A stretch of 64,000 nucleotides of DNA from JALHNI01 sp965229305 (GTDB lineage: Bacteria > Acidobacteriota > Terriglobia > Bryobacterales > Bryobacteraceae). The position numbers were made by a program, and so were the translations under genes. The number at the start of each line of letters is the position of its first letter. Within the stretch, counting starts at the first letter, position 1. The notes below the pieces were generated by a model that was given only the letters and a program-made list of their open reading frames with translations, had not been told where the DNA came from and made no database searches. The stretch lies in assembly GCA_965229305.1 (NCBI GenBank), contig CBDDIZ010000025.1:1-64000 (forward strand), in the 5' to 3' direction. This document shows positions 49,950-58,320 of this stretch, piece by piece.

Positions 49950-51269
49950 ATGAATCCCCGCGGACTTTACGCAGCGTTGGCGCTGGCCGTCATCCTGGGC
50001 GGCGGCGTCTGGTGGTCGCTCCGGGAAGAAGAAAAGACCGGCAAGGACTCCGGTGCCGCCGCCGCGCCCGGCGCCACCAAGTTACTCGACTTACCGACGT
50101 CGCAGATCGTCAAGACCGAAATCAAGAAGCTCGGAGCCGACCCCGTCGTCATCGAGCGTACCGCCGGCGATAACTGGCGCATTGTCGCGCCTACCGCTTA
50201 CTTAGCCGATCGCGAAGCCGCCAACGGCGTAATCACCGCGCTCGCTTCGCTGACGGCCGATAAGACCATCGACGAGAAGCCGAAATCGCTTGACGAATAC
50301 GGCCTCGGCATTCCCGCCATCGAACTGGTGCTCACGAAGAAAGATGGCAAGACGCATCGCGTGCTGGTGGGTGACCAGTCGAGCATGTCGGGCGGTTACT
50401 TTGCCAAGTTCGACAACGACCCGAAGGTCTACAGCATTTCCACCTTCACGCAAGGCAATCTGAATAAGACCCTGGCCGAGCTACGCGACAAGCGGCTGCT
50501 TCCACTCGAGGCGGGTCAGGTCACGCAGTTAACGCTGACGGCCAAGGGGTCGACGACCGAGTTCAGTCGCTCGAAAGAGGGCTTGTGGCAGATCACCAAG
50601 CCACAGACCTACCGCGCTGACAACTTAGCGGTGGAGGAGATTGTCCGCAAGGTGAGCGAGGCGAAGCAGAACATGACGCTCGCCCCGGAAGAGGCGGCGA
50701 AGCTCACTGCCGCGTTTGCTGGCGGCACGCCGGTCGCGACCGTCGGCATCGCCGGCAAGTCACTCGAAGTGCGCAAGGTGAAGGACGACTATCTCGCGAA
50801 GGCGTCCGGCGTAGAGGGCGTTCACAAAGTCACGAAAGAGCTCGCCGACGGCCTCGACAAATCGCTGAACAACTTACGCACCAATAAGCTCTTTGACTTC
50901 GGCTTTGCCGAAGTGAGCAAGGTCACCTACCGCGAAGGCGCCACGAACTTGGTCTACGAGCATCAGGGCGACGAGTGGAAGATGGGCAGCCAGAAGATGT
51001 CCGGCGTGTCGGTGCAAAGCTATATCGACAAGCTGCGAGATCTGTCGAGCTTGCGCTTCCTCACTGATGGTCTGCCGGCGGAGGCGGTGGAAGTGACGGT
51101 GACCAGCGCGCGTGGCCTGGAGCGAGTGACTTTCGGCAAGAAGGGTCCGCAGTGGCTTGCTCAACGTCCGGGCGAAGCGACGGTGTACGAGGTAGAGAAT
51201 AAGCTGGTGGAAGAGTTACAGTCCGCCGCGCGCGCCGTGAAGCCCGAAGCCGCCGAAAAGAAGAAGTAA
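49950..51269 (+). CDS. DUF4340 domain-containing membrane protein
   Basis: A 439-residue protein with an N-terminal anchor (LYAALALAVILGGGVWWSL) and repeats of the DUF4340 domain. These are seen as VIERTAGDNWRIVAPTAYLADREAANGVITALASLTADKTI and its weaker copies around STTEFSRSKEGLWQITKPQ and EGATNLVYEHQGDEWKM (only parts quoted). It is the usual fourth gene of Gld-like ABC loci. Function unproven; probably a periplasmic partner of the exporter. It begins 6 bases after the GldG-like stop, and its own stop abuts the next GTG. Confidence 0.9.
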   Translation: MNPRGLYAALALAVILGGGVWWSLREEEKTGKDSGAAAAPGATKLLDLPTSQIVKTEIKKLGADPVVIERTAGDNWRIVAPTAYLADREAANGVITALASLTADKTIDEKPKSLDEYGLGIPAIELVLTKKDGKTHRVLVGDQSSMSGGYFAKFDNDPKVYSISTFTQGNLNKTLAELRDKRLLPLEAGQVTQLTLTAKGSTTEFSRSKEGLWQITKPQTYRADNLAVEEIVRKVSEAKQNMTLAPEEAAKLTAAFAGGTPVATVGIAGKSLEVRKVKDDYLAKASGVEGVHKVTKELADGLDKSLNNLRTNKLFDFGFAEVSKVTYREGATNLVYEHQGDEWKMGSQKMSGVSVQSYIDKLRDLSSLRFLTDGLPAEAVEVTVTSARGLERVTFGKKGPQWLAQRPGEATVYEVENKLVEELQSAARAVKPEAAEKKK

Positions 51270-52511
51270 GTGGACGAACATTCCGTCCTCCTGACTGACC
51301 TGTATCAGCTGACGATGGCGGCGGGCTACTATGCCGCCGGGAAGCAGCAGGATCTAGCCACCTTCGACTTGTTCGTACGGCGCCTGCCGCCTCAACGCGA
51401 CTACCTGATTGCGGCCGGACTCGCCCAGGCGCTCGAGTTCCTCGCTGGGGCACGTTTCACCCGCGAGGAGATTGCCTGGCTGCGCGACCTACCCGTGCTG
51501 GCCAACGCTCCGTCGTCATTTTTCGACCATCTGGAGCGCTGGCGATTTACCGGCACCGTGCGCGCCGTGCCCGAGGGTACCGTCGTGTTCGCCGGTGAAC
51601 CGCTGCTGACAATTCATGCCCCGGTGATCGAAGCGCAGTTAGTTGAGACGTATCTGTTGGCCACCCTCAGTTTCCAAACGATGATTGCCAGCAAGGCGGC
51701 GCGGTTGGTGGACTTGGCGGCGGGCCGCTCCGTCGTCGAGTTCGGCTCGCGCCGAGCGCATTCGCCGATGGCTGGTCTCTACGCGGCTCGCGCGGCCTAC
51801 ATCGGTGGATGTACGGGTACCAGCAATGTCCTCGCCGGTCAGCGCTTCGGCGTGCCGGTTTTTGGAACCTCTGCCCACTCCTGGGTACTCGCCTTCCCCG
51901 ATGAGCAGGAGGCCTTTCGCCAGTTACAGAACTTACTCGGCGAACGGACTGTGCAGTTAGTCGATACCTACGATACGGCCGAAGGCACGCGCCGCGCCGC
52001 GGCGCTCGGTCTGCCGCTGGCGGCGATTCGCATCGATAGCGGCAACCTGATCGAACTCTCGCGCGAGGCGCGGACGATTCTCGACTCCGCTGGCCTCACC
52101 AACGTCAAGATCATGGTGACCGGCGACCTGGACGAAACCTCGGTGGCCGGGATCGTCGCCGCTCACGCGCCAGTGGACTCCTTCGGCGTCGGAACGCACC
52201 TCGCGACCTCGGCTGACGCCCCGAATCTCGCCGCCGTCTACAAACTGGTGGAGTACGAGAGCCGCGGCGAAGTGCGTTACCCCGAAAAGCGGTCGCCCGG
52301 CAAAGCGACGCTCGGCGGTGCGAAGCAGATCTTCCGCCAGGCTGACCGCGACGTCCTCGCGTCCGACGATGAGGTGCTGCCCGGTGAGCCGCTGCTCGCC
52401 GTGCGGACTGCGGAACCGGTGGCTGTCGCACGCGAACGGTGTGCCCGCCAGCCTCGCCACCCGCGTACGATCGAAGTAAGCGAGAAACTTCGTGCGCACC
52501 GTATTCTTTGA
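51270..52511 (+). CDS. pncB: Nicotinate phosphoribosyltransferase
   Basis: A 413-residue enzyme of the Preiss-Handler NAD salvage pathway (nicotinate + PRPP to NaMN). The N-terminal HSVLLTDLYQLTMAAGYY is diagnostic; EFGSRRAHSPMAGLYAARAAYIGG is the PRPP/nicotinate site; VFGTSAHSWVLAF and IRIDSGNLIELSREAR are conserved. The GTG at 51270 directly follows the DUF4340 stop, so it shares the exporter operon. The final ~15 residues overlap the isochorismatase-like gene by 20 bases. The length is shorter than E. coli PncB and fits the bacterial type II/III forms. Confidence 0.95.
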   Translation: MDEHSVLLTDLYQLTMAAGYYAAGKQQDLATFDLFVRRLPPQRDYLIAAGLAQALEFLAGARFTREEIAWLRDLPVLANAPSSFFDHLERWRFTGTVRAVPEGTVVFAGEPLLTIHAPVIEAQLVETYLLATLSFQTMIASKAARLVDLAAGRSVVEFGSRRAHSPMAGLYAARAAYIGGCTGTSNVLAGQRFGVPVFGTSAHSWVLAFPDEQEAFRQLQNLLGERTVQLVDTYDTAEGTRRAAALGLPLAAIRIDSGNLIELSREARTILDSAGLTNVKIMVTGDLDETSVAGIVAAHAPVDSFGVGTHLATSADAPNLAAVYKLVEYESRGEVRYPEKRSPGKATLGGAKQIFRQADRDVLASDDEVLPGEPLLAVRTAEPVAVARERCARQPRHPRTIEVSEKLRAHRIL

Positions 52512-53016
52512 CATCGATACCCAGCTTGACTTCCTCTATCCCGCGGGCGCGCTCTATGTGCCCGGCGCCGAACACCTGTTGCCGCTCGTCGCGCAGTTGA
52601 ATCACGTCGCCGTCGCGCGCGGCCTCCCGCTGATCTCGACGGTGGATGCGCACGCGGAGAACGACCCCGAATTTCGCGTGTGGCCACCCCATTGCATTGT
52701 CGGGACGTTCGGGCAGCGCAAGCCGGAAGCAACGCTGGTGGGCCGCGGCCAGACCCTCATCGGCAAGCAATCGACGAACTGTTTCACCAACCCGCAACTC
52801 CCTGCCCTGCTCGACGAACTGCAGCCCCAGCGCTGCGTGGTCTACGGCGTGGTGACCGAGATTTGCGTGCTCCAGGCGGCTCGCGGACTCATCCAGCGCG
52901 GCCATCGGGTGGAGATCGTCGACGACGCCGTCCGGGAGTTGGACCCCGCTGCAGCGGCGAAGATGCACGAAGAGTTCACCTTCGTCAGCCTCGCGCACAT
53001 ACTGTCCGGCGCGTAA
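52492..53016 (+). CDS. Isochorismatase-family hydrolase, probable nicotinamidase
   Basis: A 174-residue cysteine hydrolase. The triad is D9 (DTQLDF), K92 (IGKQST) and C125 (TEICVLQAA). D52-A-H54 (TVDAHAEND) and the PPHCIVGTFGQ segment match the metal-binding and substrate regions of nicotinamidases. Nicotinamide to nicotinate feeds the adjacent PncB, so a PncA-like role is likely. The GTG start at 52492 overlaps pncB by 20 bases. A general isochorismatase-like hydrolase is the fallback call. Confidence 0.88.
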   Translation: MRTVFFDIDTQLDFLYPAGALYVPGAEHLLPLVAQLNHVAVARGLPLISTVDAHAENDPEFRVWPPHCIVGTFGQRKPEATLVGRGQTLIGKQSTNCFTNPQLPALLDELQPQRCVVYGVVTEICVLQAARGLIQRGHRVEIVDDAVRELDPAAAAKMHEEFTFVSLAHILSGA

Positions 53017-53037
53017 TCAGCCGATAGAATACGAGTT

Positions 53038-54762
53038 ATGCGACGCCTCGTCTTCTTCGCCGTATTGCCGCTGTTCGCACAACCCTCGCAGCCGCCGCTC
53101 AGCGAAACCGAACGTCTCGCCTGGTTCAAAGAGGCCAAATTCGGCATGTTCCTGCACTGGGGCGCTTACTCAGTGATCGGCCGGCATGAGTGGGCCCGGC
53201 AGCGCTTTCAGATTCCGCAGGCCGAATACGACCAGTACGCCAAGCAGTTCAACCCCGTCAATTTCAACGCCGAAGAGTGGGTGAACATCGCTCAGAACGC
53301 GGGCGCCAAATACATGGTGATCACCTCAAAACACCATGACGGCTTCTCGATCTTCCGCTCCAAGGTTTCCGACTACGATATGGAGATCACGCCCTACAAG
53401 GGCGATCCGCTGAAGGAACTGGCCCACGCCGCTCAACGCAAAGGCATGCGGCTCGGCTTCTACCACTCCATCATGGACTGGCATCACCCCGACTATCGGC
53501 CGAAGCGCGATTGGGAATCGAGAACGCCCAAAGCCGGTGGCAATAACAACCGCTACGTCGACTTCATGAAGGCTCAGATTCGCGAACTACTGACGGGCTA
53601 TGGCGACGTCGCCATGATGTGGTTCGACGGCGAATGGGAGCACACGCTCAAGGACCTCAAGCGCGACGACGAAGTCTATGACTTCATCCGCAACCTCCAG
53701 CCGAACTGCCTGATCAACGATCGGCTTTACGAACGCCAGGCAGGCAGCCGCGGCGACTTCGGCACGCCCGAGCAGTTTGTCCCGGCCACCGGTGTCGTCG
53801 ATCCGTCCGGCAAGCCGGCGCTGTGGGAATCCTGCGTCACCATCAACCAGGACTCCTGGGGCTTTAACAAGTACGAGACCGAGTTCAAGACGTCGCGAGA
53901 CCTCATCCGCATGCTGATCGAAGTGGTGAGCAAGGGCGGCAATCTGCTGCTCAACGTCGGCCCGACGCCCGATGGCCGCATCCAGCCCGAGTTCGTCACC
54001 CGCTTGGAAGCGATGGGCAACTGGATGAAGGTGAACCAGGAGGCGATCTATGGCACCACAGCCAGTCCGTTCGCCCGCCTACCCTTCTACGGTCGCGCCA
54101 CGGTGAAGAACAACAACCTCTACCTGCACGTCTTCGAGTGGCCGAAGAACCGGCAATTGCGCGTGCCGGGCTTGAAGAATCCCGTTTTCTCCGCGCGCTT
54201 GCTGGGCGATCCGAACGCCGTGATCGGCATCAAGAAGGAGAACGACGACGTGCTCCTCACGCTTCCCAAGGATGCGCCGAACGATGTCGCAAGCGTGATT
54301 GCCTTGAAACTCGATTCCGCTCCGGTCACCGTGCCGTATCTGATCGCGCCGAACCGGTCGGGGGTGATCGAACTGGGGGCCGAATCCTGCGAAATCGAAA
54401 CTCGCTTCGAGCAGCGCGCCAAGAAGGAGAATGCCCTGGGGCACGTCTTTGTCACCAAATGGACCCGCAACGACGACGTCCCGACCTGGAGCTTCAAGAC
54501 GCCCAACGGTGGGCGCTACTCCGTTGAAATTAGCTACGGCAAGAACGGGCGTCCCGATCCAACCGCGGAGTACACGATCGCCGTTGGCGCCCAAAAGCTC
54601 ACCGGCAAGATCGAGCCCACCGGCGGAGACTGGGTTTTCAAGCCCCGTGCCGCCGGGACCATCGCGTTACCCGCCGGCGAACAAACGCTGAAAATCACCA
54701 CAAACGTCAAGGGCGCCGAGGCCATGCAGCTCGAGCGGATCACCCTGCGACCGGTCCGCTAA
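53038..54762 (+). CDS. Alpha-L-fucosidase (GH29), secreted
   Basis: A 574-residue enzyme with a short signal peptide (MRRLVFFAVLPLFAQ). GH29 features are ERLAWFKEAKFGMFLHWG (residues 25-42), ITSKHHDGFSIF, the catalytic nucleophile Asp197 in MMWFDGEW and GGNLLLNVGPTPDG. The C-terminal ~200 residues are beta-sandwich accessory modules. It hydrolyses terminal fucose from glycans in the periplasm or outside. With the sulfatase and DUF1501 cassettes it fits processing of fucose-bearing, possibly sulfated polysaccharide. It starts 21 bases after the nicotinamidase-like gene. Confidence 0.95.
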   Translation: MRRLVFFAVLPLFAQPSQPPLSETERLAWFKEAKFGMFLHWGAYSVIGRHEWARQRFQIPQAEYDQYAKQFNPVNFNAEEWVNIAQNAGAKYMVITSKHHDGFSIFRSKVSDYDMEITPYKGDPLKELAHAAQRKGMRLGFYHSIMDWHHPDYRPKRDWESRTPKAGGNNNRYVDFMKAQIRELLTGYGDVAMMWFDGEWEHTLKDLKRDDEVYDFIRNLQPNCLINDRLYERQAGSRGDFGTPEQFVPATGVVDPSGKPALWESCVTINQDSWGFNKYETEFKTSRDLIRMLIEVVSKGGNLLLNVGPTPDGRIQPEFVTRLEAMGNWMKVNQEAIYGTTASPFARLPFYGRATVKNNNLYLHVFEWPKNRQLRVPGLKNPVFSARLLGDPNAVIGIKKENDDVLLTLPKDAPNDVASVIALKLDSAPVTVPYLIAPNRSGVIELGAESCEIETRFEQRAKKENALGHVFVTKWTRNDDVPTWSFKTPNGGRYSVEISYGKNGRPDPTAEYTIAVGAQKLTGKIEPTGGDWVFKPRAAGTIALPAGEQTLKITTNVKGAEAMQLERITLRPVR

Positions 54763-54848
54763 CACTCACATTTCAAGACGTTTACCGCCTACAATTGCCA
54801 GGAACGGCCTCCGCCTGTTAACCTATAAGGCAAGAGGAATTCATCTTT

Positions 54849-55115
54849 ATGGCGGCAAAACCTGCCTTCGCCACGGGTGCTCAAGTTGAACACGTTAAGT
54901 TCGGCCTGGGTTCCGTCCAAATTTGCAGTGAAGAGCATGTCTCGATTAAGTTCGATGACCACGGGGAAAAGAAGTTTGTGCTCAGCATCGTCCTTCCGAG
55001 CTTGAAGAAGAGCGATCGCACCCCACCCCCGGAAAAGCGCAAACCGCGCAAGACCAAAGCGGCTGCTGCGCCGAAAGTGCCCACGAACAGCGGCACGCCG
55101 GTGGCTATGTCCTAG
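54849..55115 (+). CDS. Free-standing UvrD-tail/DUF3553-like small protein
   Basis: An 88-residue basic protein with AGAGGA about 10 bases before its ATG. Residues ~10-50 (GAQVEHVKFGLGSVQICSEE, then VSIKFDDHGEKKFVLS) match the Tudor-like beta-barrel at the C-terminus of UvrD/PcrA helicases, which contacts RNA polymerase, and the DUF3553-type free-standing copies. The C-terminal ~35 residues are Lys/Pro/Ala-rich and probably disordered. It may bind RNA polymerase or nucleic acid, but this is inferred. It converges with the hydroxyproline operon. Confidence 0.75.
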   Translation: MAAKPAFATGAQVEHVKFGLGSVQICSEEHVSIKFDDHGEKKFVLSIVLPSLKKSDRTPPPEKRKPRKTKAAAAPKVPTNSGTPVAMS

Positions 55116-55120
55116 GGCGT

Positions 55121-55357
55121 TCAGTCGCCCGTTTCAATCTTCATTCCGTCGTCGCACACGGTTTGGCAGCTTTTCACATGCGCCACGCCGTCGATGCGTA
55201 CCCGGCATTCCTGGCAAATTCCCATGCCGCAAAGCGGTGCGCGGGGCTCCCCGCTCACTGAGCGGCGGAAGCTCGTCCCGCCGGCCAGATAAACCGCGAT
55301 CGCCACGGTCACCCCGCGGTCGACGTCCACCGGCTGCCCATCCACGTAAACTCTCAC
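55121..55357 (-). CDS. 2Fe-2S subunit of an amino-acid dehydrogenase (LhpF/HcnA-like)
   Basis: A 78-residue protein with the plant-type 2Fe-2S ligands C43, C48, C51 and C64 (PLCGMGICQEC and VKSC). The small size and motif match the gamma subunit of heteromeric D-hydroxyproline dehydrogenase and the HcnA/OoxA-like 2Fe-2S subunits. It is the last gene of the minus-strand operon, overlapping the FAD-subunit gene by 4 bases. It probably carries electrons from the FAD subunit. Confidence 0.87.
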   Translation of the reverse strand: MRVYVDGQPVDVDRGVTVAIAVYLAGGTSFRRSVSGEPRAPLCGMGICQECRVRIDGVAHVKSCQTVCDDGMKIETGD

Positions 55358-56460
55358 GCTGCCTCCCGGCTCTGAAACCGACTCGGCAGGTACGGCGCAA
55401 CGGGAATGTCAGTTGGCCGCTGCAGAATCTGATCCACCAGCAAGCGGGCCGTGCCCAGCGAAGTGGTGATGCCAAGCCCTTCATGGCCCGTCGCCAGATA
55501 CAGCCCCGGTCTTACTAATCCGATGAGCGGCAGCTTGTCGGGCGTGGCGGCGCGAAAGCCGGTCCACATGCGCACGATGTTCAGTTGCGCCAGCCGCGGC
55601 ATGTAGTGCACGGCGCGCCGCATCATCTGCCGAAGCAGATCGTCGTTGATTTCGCCACCCGTCTGTTCATACTCGCGCGACGAGCCGATCAGCACTTGGC
55701 CGGTTTTGCGCGGCTGCACGTTGAAGGCGACCGATTCAGTGGCATGCGTATGCGCGCTCTTCAGATATCCGAGCTCCACCAGTTGGTGCCGCACAAAACC
55801 GGGATAACGGTCCGTGATCACCAGATGCCCTTTGCGCGGCTTCAGCGGCAGCGCGGGAAAGAAGCGTGACGCGGCGGTGCCCAGCGCACAGATCGCCAAG
55901 TCACAGGCCAAACGCTTGCCGGAAACTTGCACGCCCCCGGCATCGAACGCCTCCACGGCACCGCGCAACAGCTTGGCGCCAGCCTCGAGAGCATAATCCA
56001 GCAGCCATTTTGCGGCGCAGGGCGCGTAGATCACGCTATCGCCCGGCACGAACAAACCGCCCGCCATACCCGGCGCGAGGTTCGGCTCGGCTTCCGCCAG
56101 CGCGCGCTCGTCCAACACCTCGGACACCACCCGCCGGTCGTTAAAGTAACTCTGCTTCTGCCGGCAAGCCTGCAATTCCTCTTCGTCCGCCGCCACCCAC
56201 AGCGTACCCGCCGGATCGTATTCCACCTCGCGCGGCAACTCGCCCAGCAACGACTGCCAGAGGTCACGCGAATACTTCGTGAGCGCGAACTGCGCTTCGG
56301 AATCGTCCATCACCACCAAATGCCCCATGCCCGCTGCCGTCGCGCCCCCGCCGACTTGCGCCTGTTCGACAATCGTCACGTTAGCTCCGGCGTCCGCCAA
56401 TGCCGCCGCCACCGCTGCGCCGACGATTCCCGCGCCCGCCACCACAATCTCCGTGCTCAT
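55354..56460 (-). CDS. FAD-dependent D-amino-acid (D-hydroxyproline) dehydrogenase subunit
   Basis: A 368-residue DAO-family flavoprotein. FAD-binding VVAGAGIVGAAVAAALADAGA is at the N-terminus, then GGGATAAGMGHLVVMDDSEAQ, GLYLATGHEGLGITTSLGTARLL (only parts quoted) near the C-terminus. It resembles the beta subunit LhpB of D-hydroxyproline dehydrogenase and glycine-oxidase/DadA-like enzymes. The operon neighbours (2Fe-2S protein, proline-racemase family, DapA family) favour oxidation of cis-4-hydroxy-D-proline. A separate alpha subunit is not found in this operon. Flanked by 4-base overlaps. Confidence 0.88.
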   Translation of the reverse strand: MSTEIVVAGAGIVGAAVAAALADAGANVTIVEQAQVGGGATAAGMGHLVVMDDSEAQFALTKYSRDLWQSLLGELPREVEYDPAGTLWVAADEEELQACRQKQSYFNDRRVVSEVLDERALAEAEPNLAPGMAGGLFVPGDSVIYAPCAAKWLLDYALEAGAKLLRGAVEAFDAGGVQVSGKRLACDLAICALGTAASRFFPALPLKPRKGHLVITDRYPGFVRHQLVELGYLKSAHTHATESVAFNVQPRKTGQVLIGSSREYEQTGGEINDDLLRQMMRRAVHYMPRLAQLNIVRMWTGFRAATPDKLPLIGLVRPGLYLATGHEGLGITTSLGTARLLVDQILQRPTDIPVAPYLPSRFQSREAA

Positions 56461-57389
56461 CCCCGAATCCCTTCGCGGAACGGATCGCGTGGATCGAGCA
56501 GCAGGGTTGCTTCGGCCGTGATGTACGCCGACCCGCGAATCGTCGGGCGAATGCCCTGCCCCTCCGCCGTGTAGGTCCCTTCGAAGATGCTGCCGACGAT
56601 GCTCTCCTGCCGGAAGACCGCGCCCGGAGCAAGCTTGCCATCGGCGGCCAGGCAGGCCAGCTTCGCACTGGTCCCCGTGCCACAGGGGGACCGGTCATAA
56701 GCTCCGCCCGGACACAGGACAAAGTTGCGCGAGTCGCCGGCGCGCGACGGTCCGAAAAGCTCCACGTGGTCGATCAATTCGCCGTTCGCCCCGGTAACGC
56801 CGGCCTTGTCCAATGCCCGACGAATCGCTTTCGCGCAGGCATCCAATTGAGCCAGATTCTCGAGCTCTACGGACAGCCGATGATCATCCACCAGGAAGAA
56901 CCAGTTGCCTCCCCACGCAATGTCGCCATGCACGAGGCCGTAGCCTTCCACCTCCAGCGGCACCTGCTTCGCATACCGGTAACTGACGACGTTGCCGACG
57001 CTGACGTCCCCCTCCGGATGCAGCGTCGCGGTCACTTCGCCCACGGGCGTCTCAATCCGATGCGTGCCCGTCGCGATCCGTCCCTGATGAGCCAGCGTCG
57101 CCATCAGCCCGATGGTCCCGTGCCCGCACATGCCCAGGTAGCCGACGTTGTTGAAGAAGATGATGCCGGCGGCGCACGCCGGGTCAACCGGAGCGCAGAG
57201 CAGCGCGCCAACCAGCACGTCCGAGCCGCGCGGCTCATTCACGGCGGCCGACCGCAGCCAGTCATGCTGGTCGCGCAAGAGTTCGCGGCGCGTGCGCATG
57301 TCGCCGGTGCCTAAGTCCGGGCCGCCCGCGATCACGATGCGGGTCGGCTCGCCCCCGGTGTGCGAGTCGATCACCGAAAGCCGAGTCAT
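56457..57389 (-). CDS. 4-hydroxyproline 2-epimerase (proline racemase family)
   Basis: A 310-residue enzyme. The two catalytic Cys are present, C88 in GMCGHGTIG and C236 in SPCGTGTSAK, with the N-terminal VIDSHTGGEPTRIV typical of the family. Paired Cys distinguish true epimerases/racemases from the Thr- or Ser-bearing dehydratases. With the FAD, 2Fe-2S and DapA-like genes it is best read as converting trans-4-hydroxy-L-proline to cis-4-hydroxy-D-proline; proline racemase itself is the alternative. It overlaps the DapA-like gene by 4 bases. Confidence 0.9.
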   Translation of the reverse strand: MTRLSVIDSHTGGEPTRIVIAGGPDLGTGDMRTRRELLRDQHDWLRSAAVNEPRGSDVLVGALLCAPVDPACAAGIIFFNNVGYLGMCGHGTIGLMATLAHQGRIATGTHRIETPVGEVTATLHPEGDVSVGNVVSYRYAKQVPLEVEGYGLVHGDIAWGGNWFFLVDDHRLSVELENLAQLDACAKAIRRALDKAGVTGANGELIDHVELFGPSRAGDSRNFVLCPGGAYDRSPCGTGTSAKLACLAADGKLAPGAVFRQESIVGSIFEGTYTAEGQGIRPTIRGSAYITAEATLLLDPRDPFREGIRG

Positions 57390-58294
57390 GCGTATTGGGA
57401 CAGATCGGGCCGCAAGGCAATCGCGTGGCGGATGATGCGTAGCGTCTCATCGCGCTCCGCGCCTTCAATCGCCAGTCGCGGGGCCCGCGTAGTCTCGCTG
57501 CCCAAGCCGACTTCCGCCATGCAGAGCTTGATGTACTGCACCAGCTTCACCTTGGTATCGAGATGCAGCAAAGGCGTATACCAGCGGTAGAGGTCGCGAG
57601 CTTCGGCCCAGCGGCCCGCCTGGGCCAGTTCCCAGAGCACACGATTCTCGTCCGGGAAGGCATTCACCAGCCCGGAGACCCAGCCCTGCGCACCCAGCAG
57701 CGCCGATTCCAGCACCAGATCGTCGACGCCGGAGAACAGAATGAAGCGGTCGCCCACCGTATTGATCAGGTCGGTGATGCGCCGGACGTTGTCGGACGAT
57801 TCCTTGATCGCCACGATCGTGGGCTCGTCCACCAGTTCCTGAAACATGGTGGGCGTGACGTCGACGAAATATGCCGGCGGATTGTTGTAAATCATCACCG
57901 GCAGCGACGACGCGCGCGCCACCGTGCGGAAGTGCGCCAGCGCTTCGCGGCCGTCGGCCTTATAGACCATCGCGGGCAGCACCATCAGGCCATCGATGCC
58001 GATGCGCTCGCAATCTTTGGCATACTGACAGGCCGTCGCGGTGGTGAACTCAGCCACGCCGGAGAGCACCGGAATGCGCCCGGCGACTGCCACGTGCGCG
58101 GCCCGTAGCACTTCCAGCTTCTCGTTATAGTTGAGCGCCGTATTCTCGCCCACCGAGCCCAACATGATCACGCCGTGGATGCCGGCTTTGATCATCAACT
58201 CCAGGTGCGCGAGCGTCGCGTCCAGGTTCAAGCTTTCGTCGGCATGAAATTGCGTCGTTAACGCCGGGAAAACGCCTCGCCAGTTGGTGGTCAT
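57386..58294 (-). CDS. DapA-family aldolase/deaminase (probable pyrroline-4-hydroxy-2-carboxylate deaminase)
   Basis: 302 residues from the ATG at 58294 (frame open to 58378). DapA/NAL-family signatures are GVIMLGSVGENTALN, VMIYNNPP with Tyr136 and the Schiff-base Lys164 in IVAIKESSDN. The operon with hydroxyproline epimerase and dehydrogenase suggests the deaminase step that gives alpha-ketoglutarate semialdehyde, rather than lysine synthesis. First gene of the operon and divergent from the PSD1 gene, with only 26 bases between the starts. Confidence 0.9.
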   Translation of the reverse strand: MTTNWRGVFPALTTQFHADESLNLDATLAHLELMIKAGIHGVIMLGSVGENTALNYNEKLEVLRAAHVAVAGRIPVLSGVAEFTTATACQYAKDCERIGIDGLMVLPAMVYKADGREALAHFRTVARASSLPVMIYNNPPAYFVDVTPTMFQELVDEPTIVAIKESSDNVRRITDLINTVGDRFILFSGVDDLVLESALLGAQGWVSGLVNAFPDENRVLWELAQAGRWAEARDLYRWYTPLLHLDTKVKLVQYIKLCMAEVGLGSETTRAPRLAIEGAERDETLRIIRHAIALRPDLSQYA

Positions 58295-58320
58295 CCTGGC
58301 GTCAGAATAGCACCGCCCGG

